Shown here piece by piece: positions 52,797 through 63,081 of a stretch of 64,000 nt of DNA. The notes under the pieces are model-generated. The model worked only from the letters and a program-made list of their open reading frames with translations, had not been told where the DNA came from and did not search any database. This DNA is from Globisporangium splendens (Eukaryota; Oomycota; Peronosporomycetes; Pythiales; Pythiaceae): assembly GCA_006386115.1 (NCBI GenBank), contig VFIW01000050.1, positions 357,339 through 421,338 on the forward strand, in the 5' to 3' direction. Position 1 is the first letter of the stretch; the number at the start of each line of letters is the position of its first letter. Position numbers and translations under genes: made by a program.

Positions 52797-53204
52797 GTCG
52801 CCCGACGTAGAACGTCGGGTGTAGACGCATGGTCGGAGGAAGCTCCAACGAATATGCGTCTCCAATCCTTCCAAGTACCTTGAAAGGGCCAATGTATCTT
52901 GGCAGCAACTTGTTGCTGTCACTGCTCACCACTCTGTTAGGTAGGTTAGCAGTCGATAATAAAACAAACGAATTCCTTTTAAATTCATTCGTGTTTTTGC
53001 GGCCACTCTTGTCCGCTTGTTCTTTCTGACCATCCACTGCGTCAGCGATTGAATCGCGGACGAAGCGGACGACAGCTTGTCGCTGCAACACTGTTGTAGC
53101 GATATCTCTGTCGGCGATCGCCGCATGAGCAGTTACCTGCTCATGTTGATGCGGGGTCTCCGAACGTTCCGAAGCAACAGCTGCTGCTTCGCGGACTCCT
53201 CCCC
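52392..53204 (-). pseudogene. pol: Element D pol fragment: integrase C-terminus, GPY/F and chromodomain
   Basis: Minus-strand frame with the GPY/F module (LLPRYIGPFKVLGRIGDAYS, then HPTFYVGRLKAYH, about 52.93-52.80 kb), a Ser/Arg/Pro linker interrupted by one in-frame TAG at 52551-52549, and a chromodomain (WIVEKILAHRD, then YRVRWLGYPPDRDTW). It continues at 43882 across element A. Upstream parts (protease, RT, most of integrase) are missing because element B's LTR starts at 53205 and no D sequence is recognisable beyond B. Confidence 0.8.
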
Positions 53205-53855
53205 TGTAATGGGCCATGACCAGCCATTACGTGAAGGTGGATCTGTCCACAGATCTAGTGTGGAACACACCACCTTCAGCGTGCATTGTGGAGACACAAA
53301 CAACAAAGGGATTACAGTAATACAGTCCCCACATGCACGCGTGACGTCATTCGATGACGTCACGAGTGTTCTCTGTGCTGATCAGTGCAGAATGTTGTTC
53401 TCATGTACTAATCAGTACTGAGCAATGACATCCATGTACTAATCAAGTACTGAGTGATGGTTCCTGCTTGGGAAACTGGGCTGGCGACGAGACCGACGTG
53501 TCTCTGCCGCCTGAAGTGAGTGGCGTGAGCCAGTCACTTTGCATGGATTTTAAATAAGACTTGAAGTTCAAGCTTCTCGAAGATCCCGCAGGTTCAACCT
53601 CAGTGTACCCAAGGTTTTATATATCATATTCATAGGTTTTATTGTGTATGTTTAGGTTTTAGTTATAAAACCTGTAGGATCCCTTGGGGTTCATTAGTAA
53701 GTAGCGACAGGAACCATAACTACATTTAATTCAGTTGCAACTTTTCCTCCAAATACTCGAGTCGTCCTTCCTCCCTCCAAGTCGGGAGATCGCTTCCTCT
53801 GGCACAAGCGTGTGTGCCGTGTTTGAGGGACTGTTGTGAACAGCTCCCTCTTACA
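53205..53855 (+). repeat. 5' LTR of element B
   Basis: 651 bp, TGTAATGGGCC...CCCTCTTACA. It begins with an interrupted palindrome (TGTAATGG, 11 nt, CCATTACG). The same family occurs inverted at 57527-58145 and 63082-63731. It interrupts the element D pol. Confidence 0.9.
53341..53363. promoter_or_regulatory. Paired CRE-like palindromes in the B-family LTR
   Basis: GTGACGTCAT-TCG-ATGACGTCAC is a perfect inverted repeat with 10-bp arms, containing two TGACGTCA sites, the target of CREB/ATF-type bZIP factors. It is conserved in the inverted copy at 57987-58009 and degraded in the copy near 63.58 kb. Just downstream, CATGTACTAATCA(A)GTACTGAG occurs twice (53403-53455). Confidence 0.65.
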
Positions 53856-53974
53856 CCTGGCAGCACTTCGAGCGGTCCTTCCAACGACCCAGTGAAGTGA
53901 AGAGGTTTGACGACGCGGCTTTAAGCACGTCGAGCATTCCTGTCCAAGACCCTGCGAGGATCCTTGTTTGGAAC

Positions 53975-55024
53975 ATGGATGCTACAGGAACCCCACTCGG
54001 TCCAGCAGTACCGGAAACTGTCGAGTTGACTATTGAGGGTTTCCATCACTTGTCTTCTCATGAGTGGATGGCGCTTGAGCGCATGCGAGATGTCATCGGA
54101 GAGGCTGCTGTGGTCAGTCTTCTTCGATCGGCGTCTACGGAGGACCAGAAGAGTGCGGTGGTCAGCTTCATGCACCACGAGATCATGTCCTCCCGGAAGC
54201 AGGTCGCAACCCCTGTTTCCTCGCTCAGGACGGTGCCACTGAAGCTTGACGTCTCTCCGTATCGCGGCGGAGAGAACGAACCCCTCTCACGATGGTTCGT
54301 CGAGTTGGATGCAGCCACCGCTGCAAGACAACTGCGAGACCCTTCGCAGCAAGTGTTGTTCGCGATGTCCAACCTTGCGGGTCGTGTGAAGAGCTGGGCG
54401 TATGGTAAGCGTTTAGTGGATCTAAACTGCTTCCCCAGCTACGACCATTTCAAGGCTGAACTCAAGAAGGCATTTGAACCTCCACAGAGTGAGTTCCGTG
54501 CACGCGCCGAGTTCCTCAAGCTTCGTCAAGGCCGTTTCGACCTTCACTCGTATGTACAACGTGCTCGCTACTTGGTGTCGAGCATCGTTGACGAGCCGAT
54601 TGACGTTCCGACGCAAGTCGTGACGTTCATGACGGGTCTGAACGATGGTCCGATTCGGAATCAATTGTTCCGCGAGTACCCCAAGACGCTGGACGAAGCC
54701 ATTGAACGTGCGATGCAAGAAGAGTTCAGCATCAAGCAAGCGAAGTTCCATGGGTTTGCATCGAGACCAATGCGGCAATCAAATGTCGTGCATGATGGTC
54801 CCGAGCCCATGGACATCTCGTACATTTCCACGCCTGGAAATGAGCGTCCTCGCAACGATGGGAAGTGTTTCCGTTGCGGGAAGCCGGGTCATATTGCTCG
54901 GAACTGCAAGGTGTCTTTGCCTGGTCGGCAAACGACACAAGGTGCTCGTTCGAACAACCACGATCGTTCTTACGGTCGTCGGTTCGAGCGGTCACCTGGG
55001 CCAAAAAACGGGAATGGACAGTAG
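53975..55024 (+). CDS. gag: Gag of element B
   Basis: 349 codons from the first ATG in a frame that is open from 53897. It shows the usual Ty3/gypsy gag order: a region around YRGGENEPLSRWFVELDAAT, then AGRVKSWAYGKRLV, YVQRARYLVSS, FMTGLNDGPIRNQLFREYPK, and a CCHC knuckle CFRCGKPGHIARNC near residue 305. It ends at a TAG (55022-55024) enclosed in a predicted hairpin. A primer-binding site CCTGGCAGCACTTC follows the LTR at 53856. No disabling mutation seen in gag. Confidence 0.85.
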   Translation: MDATGTPLGPAVPETVELTIEGFHHLSSHEWMALERMRDVIGEAAVVSLLRSASTEDQKSAVVSFMHHEIMSSRKQVATPVSSLRTVPLKLDVSPYRGGENEPLSRWFVELDAATAARQLRDPSQQVLFAMSNLAGRVKSWAYGKRLVDLNCFPSYDHFKAELKKAFEPPQSEFRARAEFLKLRQGRFDLHSYVQRARYLVSSIVDEPIDVPTQVVTFMTGLNDGPIRNQLFREYPKTLDEAIERAMQEEFSIKQAKFHGFASRPMRQSNVVHDGPEPMDISYISTPGNERPRNDGKCFRCGKPGHIARNCKVSLPGRQTTQGARSNNHDRSYGRRFERSPGPKNGNGQ

Positions 55025-55041
55025 GGAGGGGCCTCCCACTG
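55019..55041 (+). other. Hairpin around the gag stop of element B
   Basis: CAGT-A-GGGAGG-GG-CCTCCC-ACTG: ten base pairs with one bulged A and a two-base loop; the TAG stop (55022-55024) is inside the stem. Compare the longer hairpin at 61482-61516 in element C. Confidence 0.6.
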
Positions 55042-55121
55042 GCCCGGAAAAGAGGACTGTGGACGTTGTGGAGACACAGGACTCTGACCCCCATGTGCAT
55101 TAAGCACATGCAGTTTCCACT

Positions 55122-57526
55122 ATGAGTGAGAAGAGTGTCAGTCAAACGTCAAGTTTGATCGTTCATAAAGTTCATGTAGACGGTATTGCAACGCCTCTAC
55201 GAGCTTTGGTTGACACTGGTGCGTCGAACAACTTTGTTCGGAATGAAGTGATCGTCAGGCATGGTGTCTTCGTGCCTGATGCGAATGAAGAGAAGGCAAT
55301 GATTGTCCGGTTGGCAAATGGGTCAACTGTGAAGATGCCGAAGCGCGTGGTGCGCTTGGCAATCAAGTGTGAAGATTTCCGAGGTGAAGACGAGTTTATT
55401 TTACTCGACCTCGATGACAAGTTTGACATCATCCTGGGAATACCGTGGTTGAAGCGTTATCAACCTAGCATTGACTGGATGAATATGAAGATCTCCGTTG
55501 GCAAGTCACGCGATGTTGACTTGCGCTGCACAACAACGGATGAAGTAGTATGGGTGTACACATCTGTGGAAGAGATCCCAGATGGCCCTTGTGATATTGC
55601 GGTGTGCGATGGCCCCCCATGTTCACAAGTGGTACCCATTTTGAAGAAGACGAACGAAGGTGGAGCAGTCAGGCGCCAGAAAGAGACTGTCTCCTTTGCC
55701 ATCGACGACGAGAAGGTTCGCGATGGCGTTGACAAGAGTGAATGGAAGAGGAACAGACACCCTTCCCAAGACAAGAAGACCAACAAGAGAAGTTTTTCGT
55801 CAAGAGTTTTGAGTTCCCCTGATCAAGGTGCAAGTGGTGATGACGAAGGGAGTGTCCAAGCACAAGACATTCCAAGCGAGTTTGTGAATATCGCGGTCCA
55901 CAATGAAGAAGGTGACGTGGATGTAATCCGTCACGTGAAGATTGAAAATCCTCCAAGTTCAGTCCAAGAGTTGATTTTCTTGCCATCGATGAGCAAGAAG
56001 ACACTGGAGCGCAGCCTAGCGAGAGGCGATATTGCGCAGGTGTGTGTGATCGTCGAAATGGTCGACGAAGGCTTCGTCAACACAGCATCGAGTGCGGATG
56101 CAGATTTGTTGGACGAAAAGACACGGGAGGAAAGGTTCGAGGAGCAGTCGTGGGACGCCCTCAAGAAGAACCCCGTGTATGCGCTTGCCAGGGAATATGA
56201 AGACATTTTCCCTGACAAGGTGCCGGACGAATTGCCATTCGACAGATGCATTCGTCATGAGATTGATGTACTTCCTGGCACGAAGTACTGCATCACAAGA
56301 CAGTGGCCGTTGCCAAAGGGACAAGTCGAGGCAATCGACGAGTTCTTTGCACAACGTGCTAAGGCTGGTCATGTGCGGGAGAGCAAGTCTCCGCATTGCA
56401 GCCCCACTTTCTGTGTGAAGAAAGCAACTGGAGGTTGGCGCATTGTTCACGCTTTCAACAAGCTGAACGACGCGACAATTCCAGCCCAGACTTCGGTCCC
56501 GCGCAAGGATATGATCCTTGATGGAATGGTTGGCAGCACCGTCTTCAGTGCTATCGACCTGAAAGATGGGTTCTATCAGATTCGAATGCGCGAAGACGAT
56601 GTCCCACTAACCGCAGTGAGTACCCCGAGTGGTATGCTGTGGGAATGGTTAGCGATGCCACAGGGACTGAAGAATGCTCCTGCGACCTTCAATCGAATGG
56701 TCACGAACGTTCTTCGTCCTCTGCGAACATTTGCACCAAGTTACTTTGACGACATCTTCGTTCATAGTAAGGCCGCGAATGGGAAGTCTGATGTCGATGT
56801 TCATCTCGATCATCTTCGTCAAGTCTTCCAGGTCATGCGTGAGAATAAACTCTACGCAAACTTGAAGAAGTGCATGTTCTTCTCCCCCGAGATCCCTTTT
56901 CTCGGTTGTTTTGTGGGCAAGAGCGGTGTTCGAGTCGATCCGGAGAAGGTCAAAGCTATTGACGATTGGCCTGTGCCTCAGAACGTCAAACAGCTTCGAC
57001 AATGGTTGGGTCTAACCAACTACTTGCACAAGTACACACGCAATTACGCAGCGTTGGTGCAACCCCTCACACAGCTCTTGAAGAAAGACGTTGAGTGGAA
57101 GTGGTCGAAAGACCATCAGACGGTATTCGAAGAAGTCAAGAGGAGTCTTCGAGAAGCTCCTGTGTTGGCTCTGCCAAACCACGACAAGCCGTTCCACGTC
57201 GTCTGCAATGCGAGCGACTATGCCATCGGTTGCGCATTGATGCAACACGATGATGAGGGTCACGAGCGAGTTGTGTCGTATCAGTCACGACAACTCCGAC
57301 CCGCAGAACGGAACTACCCAGTTCATGACAAGGAACTTCTGGCGATGAAGTATTCTTTGGTCAAGTTCCGTGTGTATCTGCTTGGCGAGGAGCGCTTTGC
57401 TATCTGCACTGATCACGCATCTCTGCGTACAGCAGTGAAGACTCCTCATTTGTCGCAAAGAATGGCGAGATGGTTCTCCTTCTTTGCAGAGTACAACTTT
57501 GTTGTACACTACAAGCCAAGCAAAAC
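55122..57526 (+). pseudogene. pol: Pol of element B, truncated in RNase H
   Basis: Separate frame with its own ATG, 97 nt after the gag stop. Protease (LVDTGASNNFV), a charged linker, reverse transcriptase (KYCITRQWPLPKGQVEAIDE, active site YFDD at about 56.75 kb), and most of RNase H up to FVVHYKPSKT. There the frame enters inverted LTR sequence at 57527 and ends out of context at 57623. Integrase, GPY/F and chromodomain are absent. The first RNase H catalytic Asp is Asn here (CNASDY against CDASDF in element A). The RT is clearly related to that of element A but belongs to a different family. Confidence 0.9.
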
Positions 57527-58145
57527 TCTAAGAGGCTATCCGAGGCAGCCTCAAACACAGCACGCACGCTTGCGCTTGAGAGGGAGACTTGAGAGGAACT
57601 TGGCAAAAATGCAACTCAATTGAAATGTGCTTATGGTTCCTGACGCTACATATAAAACACCACTAGGACTCCTAGAGGTTTTATGCACAAAACCTAATCA
57701 TACACAATAAAACCTATGAATCTGATGTATGAAACCTTGGGTACACTGAGGTTGAACCTACGGGATCTTCGAGAAGCTTGAACTTCAAGTCTTGTATAAA
57801 ATCCCTGCAAAGTGATTGGCTCGCGCCACTCACTTCAGGTGGCAGAGACACGTCGGTCTCGTCGCCAGTCCAGTTTCCCAAGTAGGAACCATCACTCAGT
57901 ACTTGATTAGTACATGGATGTCATTGCTCAGTACTGATTAGTACATGTGGAACAACATTCTGCACTGATCAGCACAGAGAACACTCGTGACGTCATCGAA
58001 TGACGTCACACGTGCATGTGGGGACTGTATTACTGTAATCCCTTTGTTGTTTGTGTCTCCACAATGCACGCTGAAGGTGGTGTGTTCCACACTAGATCTG
58101 TGGACAGATCCACCTTAATGTGATGGCTGGTTTTAGCCTATTACA
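57527..58145 (-). repeat. Inverted B-family LTR
   Basis: About 619 bp, the reverse complement of 53205-53855 with scattered mismatches and indels. On the minus strand it begins TGTAATAGGCT and ends in a TCTTAGA that was TCTTACA. No target duplication is visible (AAAAC on the left, CACTT on the right) and no polypurine tract follows, so it is the product of rearrangement or of an insertion with flanking deletion. With the 5' LTR of B it forms a roughly 0.6-kb inverted repeat around the element B coding region. Confidence 0.88.
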
Positions 58146-59335
58146 CACTTTGATCCCTTGAGCTCGACGAAACAACCGTTGCTGTCGAACATCACTGGCG
58201 CAACGTCCTTGGCGAATCGACCGACCGAGAAGAGGTTCCGACTGAGCTTCGAAATGTGCCACACGCACTTGAGTACACCCTTCTTCACACCACTGGGAGT
58301 CTTCATGGACATCGCTACGTCCCCACACCCGATCGCTTGGACCGTGCCATCATCCGCGAGATGCACGTCCACAGGATCGATCGGCTTGTAGTTCGTCATG
58401 AAACACTTGGAATGCGACATATGCTGTGTCGCGCCGGAGTCAATCAACCACATCTGGCTTGACTTGACTTAACTGTCTTCATGTCCAACATAGAACAGAT
58501 ACTCGTTGGACCCTTCATCTCGCACAACGTTGGTCCGCTGCACACATTGTCAATCGTTGTTGTCTTGATTTCGTGTGGGACACTCCGCGATCCAGTGGCC
58601 ATGCTTGTCGCAATAGTTGCACGCACCAATCTTCTTTACTGGTCGGCATTTGCGCTTGCCTTCACTTGTCATGAACGCCTGGCCAGGCGCGATGCCCTCA
58701 CCACCCTGCTCCTTGCGCTTCATGTCTTCATGCACGAGCCGAGACGTCACTAGTTCCCGCATCAGCGTGTCGGCATGCGACTCCAACGCCGTGATCAGGA
58801 ACTGGTATGACTCGCTCAGACTTCCAAGAAGCGCGATCACCAAGTCGTCTTCACTGACTGGAGCGCCGACTGCTTCGAGTTGTTCCGCCAGTGTCTTGAG
58901 CTTGTTGATTTGTTCCAACACACCATCACCTTCATCCTTCATCGTCGTAAAGAAGCGTCGACGAAGAAAGAGCTTGTTCGCGAGGCTCTTCTTCTCGAAA
59001 TGCGCTTCGAGTCTTGACCATGCATCATGCGCACCGTTAGCAGAACGCACCAGCGGCAACTGCGAGTCTTCCAGCACCATGCAGATGATCGCGAGAGCCT
59101 TTCGTGACTTTCGCCGAAACGTCGCTTGGTCGAGCGGCGTGTTGCAGTGCTCCATCTTGACTTCCCCGCTAGTGACTTCCCAGAACTCGCGCTCTTCGAG
59201 CACCACCTGCATCTTGAACTTTCATGTGTGGAAGTTGGTTCCGTCGAACCTGTTGATGCGGGAAGCAGTCGAATCCATATTGGCGAGGCTGGCAAGGTCG
59301 ATGGCGGCGGCAGAGTCTGCGGGGCTTGGGCTCAT
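58146..59335 (-). pseudogene. Ty1/copia gag-pol fragment
   Basis: Minus-strand frame from an ATG at 59335. It has the copia Gag-like N-terminus (INRFDGTNFHT), a UBN2/gag region (SRLEAHFEKKSLANKLFLRR, then LVIALLGSLSESYQFLITAL), a CCHC knuckle CNYCDKHGHWIAEC, then the protease start WLIDSGATQHM and a pre-integrase segment. It is cut at 58146 by the inverted B-family LTR. Three in-frame stops lie in one otherwise continuous frame: TGA at 59224-59222, where copia gags have Trp, TGA at 58552-58550, and TAA at 58471-58469. Integrase and RT are absent. Confidence 0.88.
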
Positions 59336-59722
59336 AACCTGTTGGAAAGCGGTGCTTGCGTAGTAGATTGCAAAATGCAAAGTGATTGATTCGTTGGAGG
59401 ACTTAGTTCACATGCACACATGCTACCTCTAAGCTCCCTACTGTCCACTCATCCAGAGTGGACACGCTACCTCATTGTGTCCTACCCACAAATATCCAGA
59501 CATGCAGCTAGTGGGTGCCAGCAGATCCTGCACCCACTATCCTACGATGTCGCAATTCATGTCTCACCATGTCGCAACTCACTCTCACCCATGTCGCATC
59601 ATTCGCTGAACGTTCTACTGACGTGAGTGTTGGTCTGTCGTAACCATATGAAGTCAACACTTCAAACGATTGCGATGGCGTGAGTGAAGGTCGTCATGGA
59701 GACGTCATCACAACAGGGAGAG
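59336..59722. other. 5' leader and possible LTR remnant of the copia fragment
   Basis: No coding frame is supported. GGTTATGAGC just before the copia ATG (minus strand) may be a degenerate primer-binding site. ATGTCGCA recurs several times at about 59.54-59.60 kb. The stretch ends at the LTR of element C. Confidence 0.4.
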
Positions 59723-60259
59723 TGTAACGGGGTTACACTGTAACATGGTTACGCACTTGTGTTGTGCCACACAACCAAACCGAACCTTGCGGTACGTAGA
59801 GTACGCGCAACAAGTTTAAGACCGAACCATGAGGTTCGTCGTACTTGCTCGAACCTTCACGGTGGAGCCGGCAGCCAGTCTGAGTGACGGCGCCTCCGAT
59901 TGGATATAATTGAACATGCATTTCATCCAATCACATAAGACAACTAGCGTTAGTCTTTCATAGCCACTCATTGTCCCCATTGGGGAGTAATTACACTTGA
60001 GATTGCTATTGTTCATAGTTACATAAAGATAATCCAGGTTGTCCTACAGAGGGCAACCTCCAACAAATAAACAGTTCCATTTTTACCGTTAACTAAAGCC
60101 TTTGGTTATCGACGGTTACTCTATAGAGACCTATAGGTAACCGATTGTTGCACTGCAGGAAGCAGGCAACCGCTCTCGGAACAGAGTCCTTGAGAGAAGC
60201 GTTGCATACGCTTCCTCACACACGTACCGTGCTGCGTAACTCGGAAGTGTCCGGTTACA
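59723..60259 (+). repeat. 5' LTR of element C (A family)
   Basis: 537 bp, TGTAACGGGG...CCGGTTACA, nearly the same as the element A LTRs with a few substitutions and a small insertion near 59973. The primer-binding site ACTGGTAGCACTTG follows. Confidence 0.93.
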
Positions 60260-60331
60260 ACTGGTAGCACTTGTAGTCAATCTACGACCCGGCAGAGGTG
60301 ACTGCCTGAATCGCTTCCTCAAGGATTCATA

Positions 60332-61492
60332 ATGGCGTCAATTGACCCTGCGCAGTTCCCGCACCTCTCGGCTGAACACCGGAGTGTGCTGACCCGAATG
60401 GCACAAGCGCTAGGCGACCAAGTCGCTCTAGACGTGCTCTCGGCGTCGCCGGAATAGCAAATCTTTCGACTCGAGCAGTTCGAGAACTTCTCGAACGCTC
60501 AGCGCCTCGAAGGAGAGCGAAGTGCGCAAGCACAAATGCAAGCCACCGCAAGCTTGACCGCAGAGATGCTGCGCTCAGCTGCTGAGTCGCGCGAAGCGCT
60601 CGAGCGAGTGGTATCTGTGGTTGCTGGTGCAGCCACGTCTTTGTCGAGTGCGGCTTCTGCGCCTCAGACACCCGCGTCCCAAACTCCCCGCCCAAGAGCT
60701 GTCAAGATCGACGCTCCGAAATTCGATGGTGCGGATGGCGACAAGCTCATCCACTGGCTGCTCGCCGTGGAGCGTTGCGCCAAGGCTCAGCTCATCGACA
60801 GCAACGAGCAGATGGTGTCTTACGCCATCTCGAACCTGCGCGGTCGAGCGTCGGAATGGGCATTCTCGACGTTGCTCGCCGATGAGTGTGCATTCGACAC
60901 GTGGGATGTTTTCCGTGCGAGAATCACCGCCATGTATCAGCCTCCGAACAACGAAGTGCTGTTGCAAGGTCGTTTCTTCTCCTTGAGACAAGGGAAGCTC
61001 TCACTGGAACGATACATCCAGGAGATGAGAAGCCTGTGCGCGGCGATCACGACCAGCCCTTTGCCTGAGTCTGTGAAAGTGCCTGCGTTTCTCAACGGCC
61101 TCAACAGTGGACCAGCGCGTCAGGAGTTGTACCGACGCTTGCCGGCCACGATGGAAGATGCGATCCGCATTGCGCTCGCTGAGCAGCAATCGTTCAGAGT
61201 CAGCCGACCTGATTGGAACGCTGGCCACCACAACGGCGCGCATCACAGCCACCGAGCAGTCACGAATGAGCGGCGCTTCCATGGTCCGACACCAATGGAT
61301 CTCAGCAGCGCCGAAGTGACCTGCTTTAACTGTGGCAAGCGAGGACACTATCAGTCGAAGTGTCCCGCTCCAAGGCAGTCTGCTCCTCGCACTGGAAATC
61401 AGGCGAGGGACTACCAAACGCCGCGCGGCAACCACGCTCATCGAGGTGGCAGATCCGCTGTGGCAAGAAAGGGAAACGGAATGTCTCAGTAG
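60332..61492 (+). pseudogene. gag: Gag of element C, with early nonsense codon
   Basis: Nearly identical to the gag of element A but codon 42 is TAG (60455-60457), where A has CAG. The rest is open from about 60458 to a TAG at 61490-61492 and includes the CCHC knuckle CFNCGKRGHYQSKC. The terminal TAG sits in a perfect 16-bp hairpin, and the pol sequence continues in the same frame after it. Confidence 0.9.
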
Positions 61493-61516
61493 AAGCGTCC
61501 CGCTTCTACTGAGACA
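61482..61516 (+). other. Perfect 16-bp hairpin enclosing the gag UAG of element C
   Basis: TGTCTCAGTAGAAGCG (61482-61497), loop TCC, and CGCTTCTACTGAGACA (61501-61516) are exact inverted repeats. The gag TAG (61490-61492) is in the 5' arm. In element A the same region has TCG in place of TAG, one base fewer, and an imperfect stem. Confidence 0.85.
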
Positions 61517-63081
61517 GACTCTATAGCTTCGGCGTCGCCGACTACTAGAGTCGTGCAGATGGGAAGCTTAGTCCCAGGAGCTCTTGGCAACAAGGCTCCG
61601 AGTGAGATGTTGGTATATAGCGCCGATGTGAAGGCTATGAGAAGAAAATGACGGTTCTTGTTGACTGCGGTGCGTCACAGAACTTCGTCTCGAAGGCAGC
61701 TCTGGAACAGAGTCTGCAAGCATATGAGCGACTTGTCCACAGTGGCAAGCGCGAGAAGATGATCGTACGTCTGGCCGATGGGTCGACAGTACACACTGAG
61801 GGGGTTCAAGTCGAACTCTCTTTCAGTTTTTGCGACTTTGTCTGCAAAGAAACGTTCGTGGTACTAGCGATGGGGTCGAAGTACGACCTCATCCTAGGGA
61901 TGCCTTGGCTGGCGAAACATCAGCCTTGGATCGATTGGCGAGCACGCACAATCGGAAGCCCACCCCTTCCTCTGATGAAGAGCGAAGGTTGCGGGAAAAT
62001 TTCCACGCAATGGATGCGAGCTTTGAACACGCTGTGGTAGGGAGCCCAGCAGGAAGACATGCGGCGGCAGCGAGCCCCGCTTCAAACACTCACGCTGTGG
62101 CAGGGAGCCCAGCTAGAAGATGCGCTGAGGCAGGGAGCCCAGCAAAGAGATCAACTGCGGCAGGTAGCCCAGTTTGTGCGGAAGCGCCATAAAGTCCAGA
62201 CGTGGACACTGGTGCGCAAGTGTGCGGCTCCAGAGCACCCGAGCCAGCCCCCGCAAGTGACAGCGACAGTACAGGTGTACACGCGTCAGCCAGCTCGTAC
62301 CACCCTGACGGTGCAGTACTGGAACTCAGAACCGCGAGGTCGCGCGTTCGCATCAACCGACGAGGGCGACGCAAGTTGTCAGCTCGCGAGAGAGACAGTG
62401 CATTGGCATCTGTTGCTGAGGAAACGGCCGCCTCGCATATGATTGCCCCATCTCTCAACGCAGCTGCAACTTCGCTGCGCGCCTTCGACAGGACCTCGAA
62501 TCCGTCGATAGATCGCGCTCACGTTGACGTGGCGCTCAGACGCGCGAAGCGCAGTCCGGAAGCAAACGCATCAGACGAAGTGTTCTTCGCTGAATTTGCG
62601 GCGCTCCATGAGCTGCCGAGTACCGCTGAGGCGATCGTATCCCTCGAAGAAATGAGCTATGAGCTCTTTCTTACGGATCTAGAGCGTGATCAGATCCGCG
62701 AGATCGTCGTTCCGACTGCGTTCACGCGTAGCAAACTATGCACCTCGTCCACTGCGGATGAGAGTGTTTTGGAGCCAGACAAACAGAAACGGTTTGCTGC
62801 TCAGGACTGGGACGCCGGGAAAGGCAGTCCATACTTTGACTTATTGTGGGAGTTCAAAGATGTGTTTCCCGACAAAGTGCCAAGTGCCCTGCCCGTTGGC
62901 CGTGGCGTACGGCACGAGATTGACCTCGAGCCCGGGAGCAAATATTGCGTGACCAGACAATGGCCGCTGCCCCGCGAGCAGGTTGAGGCAATCGACGAGT
63001 TCTTCGCGAAACGAGCCCTCGCCGGTCATGTGAGAGAAAGCAAATCTCCACATAGCTCACCCACGTTTTGTGTGCGGAAAG
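61493..63081 (+). pseudogene. pol: Pol of element C, multiply broken and truncated
   Basis: Compared with element A: a one-base deletion near 61634 (AAGGGC to AAGGC), another near 61963 (GGAAGCTCC to GGAAGCCC), and a nonsense TAA at 62190-62192 where A has GAA. The protease motif VDCGASQNF and the start of reverse transcriptase are recognisable. At 63081, just after TFCVRK, the sequence is cut by an inverted B-family LTR. Non-functional. Confidence 0.92.

Noticed and set aside
57527..58145. Solo LTR produced by simple LTR-LTR recombination
   Set aside because: Flanking 5-mers (AAAAC and CACTT) do not match, and the left end abuts element B pol while the right end abuts copia sequence, so a rearrangement is more likely.
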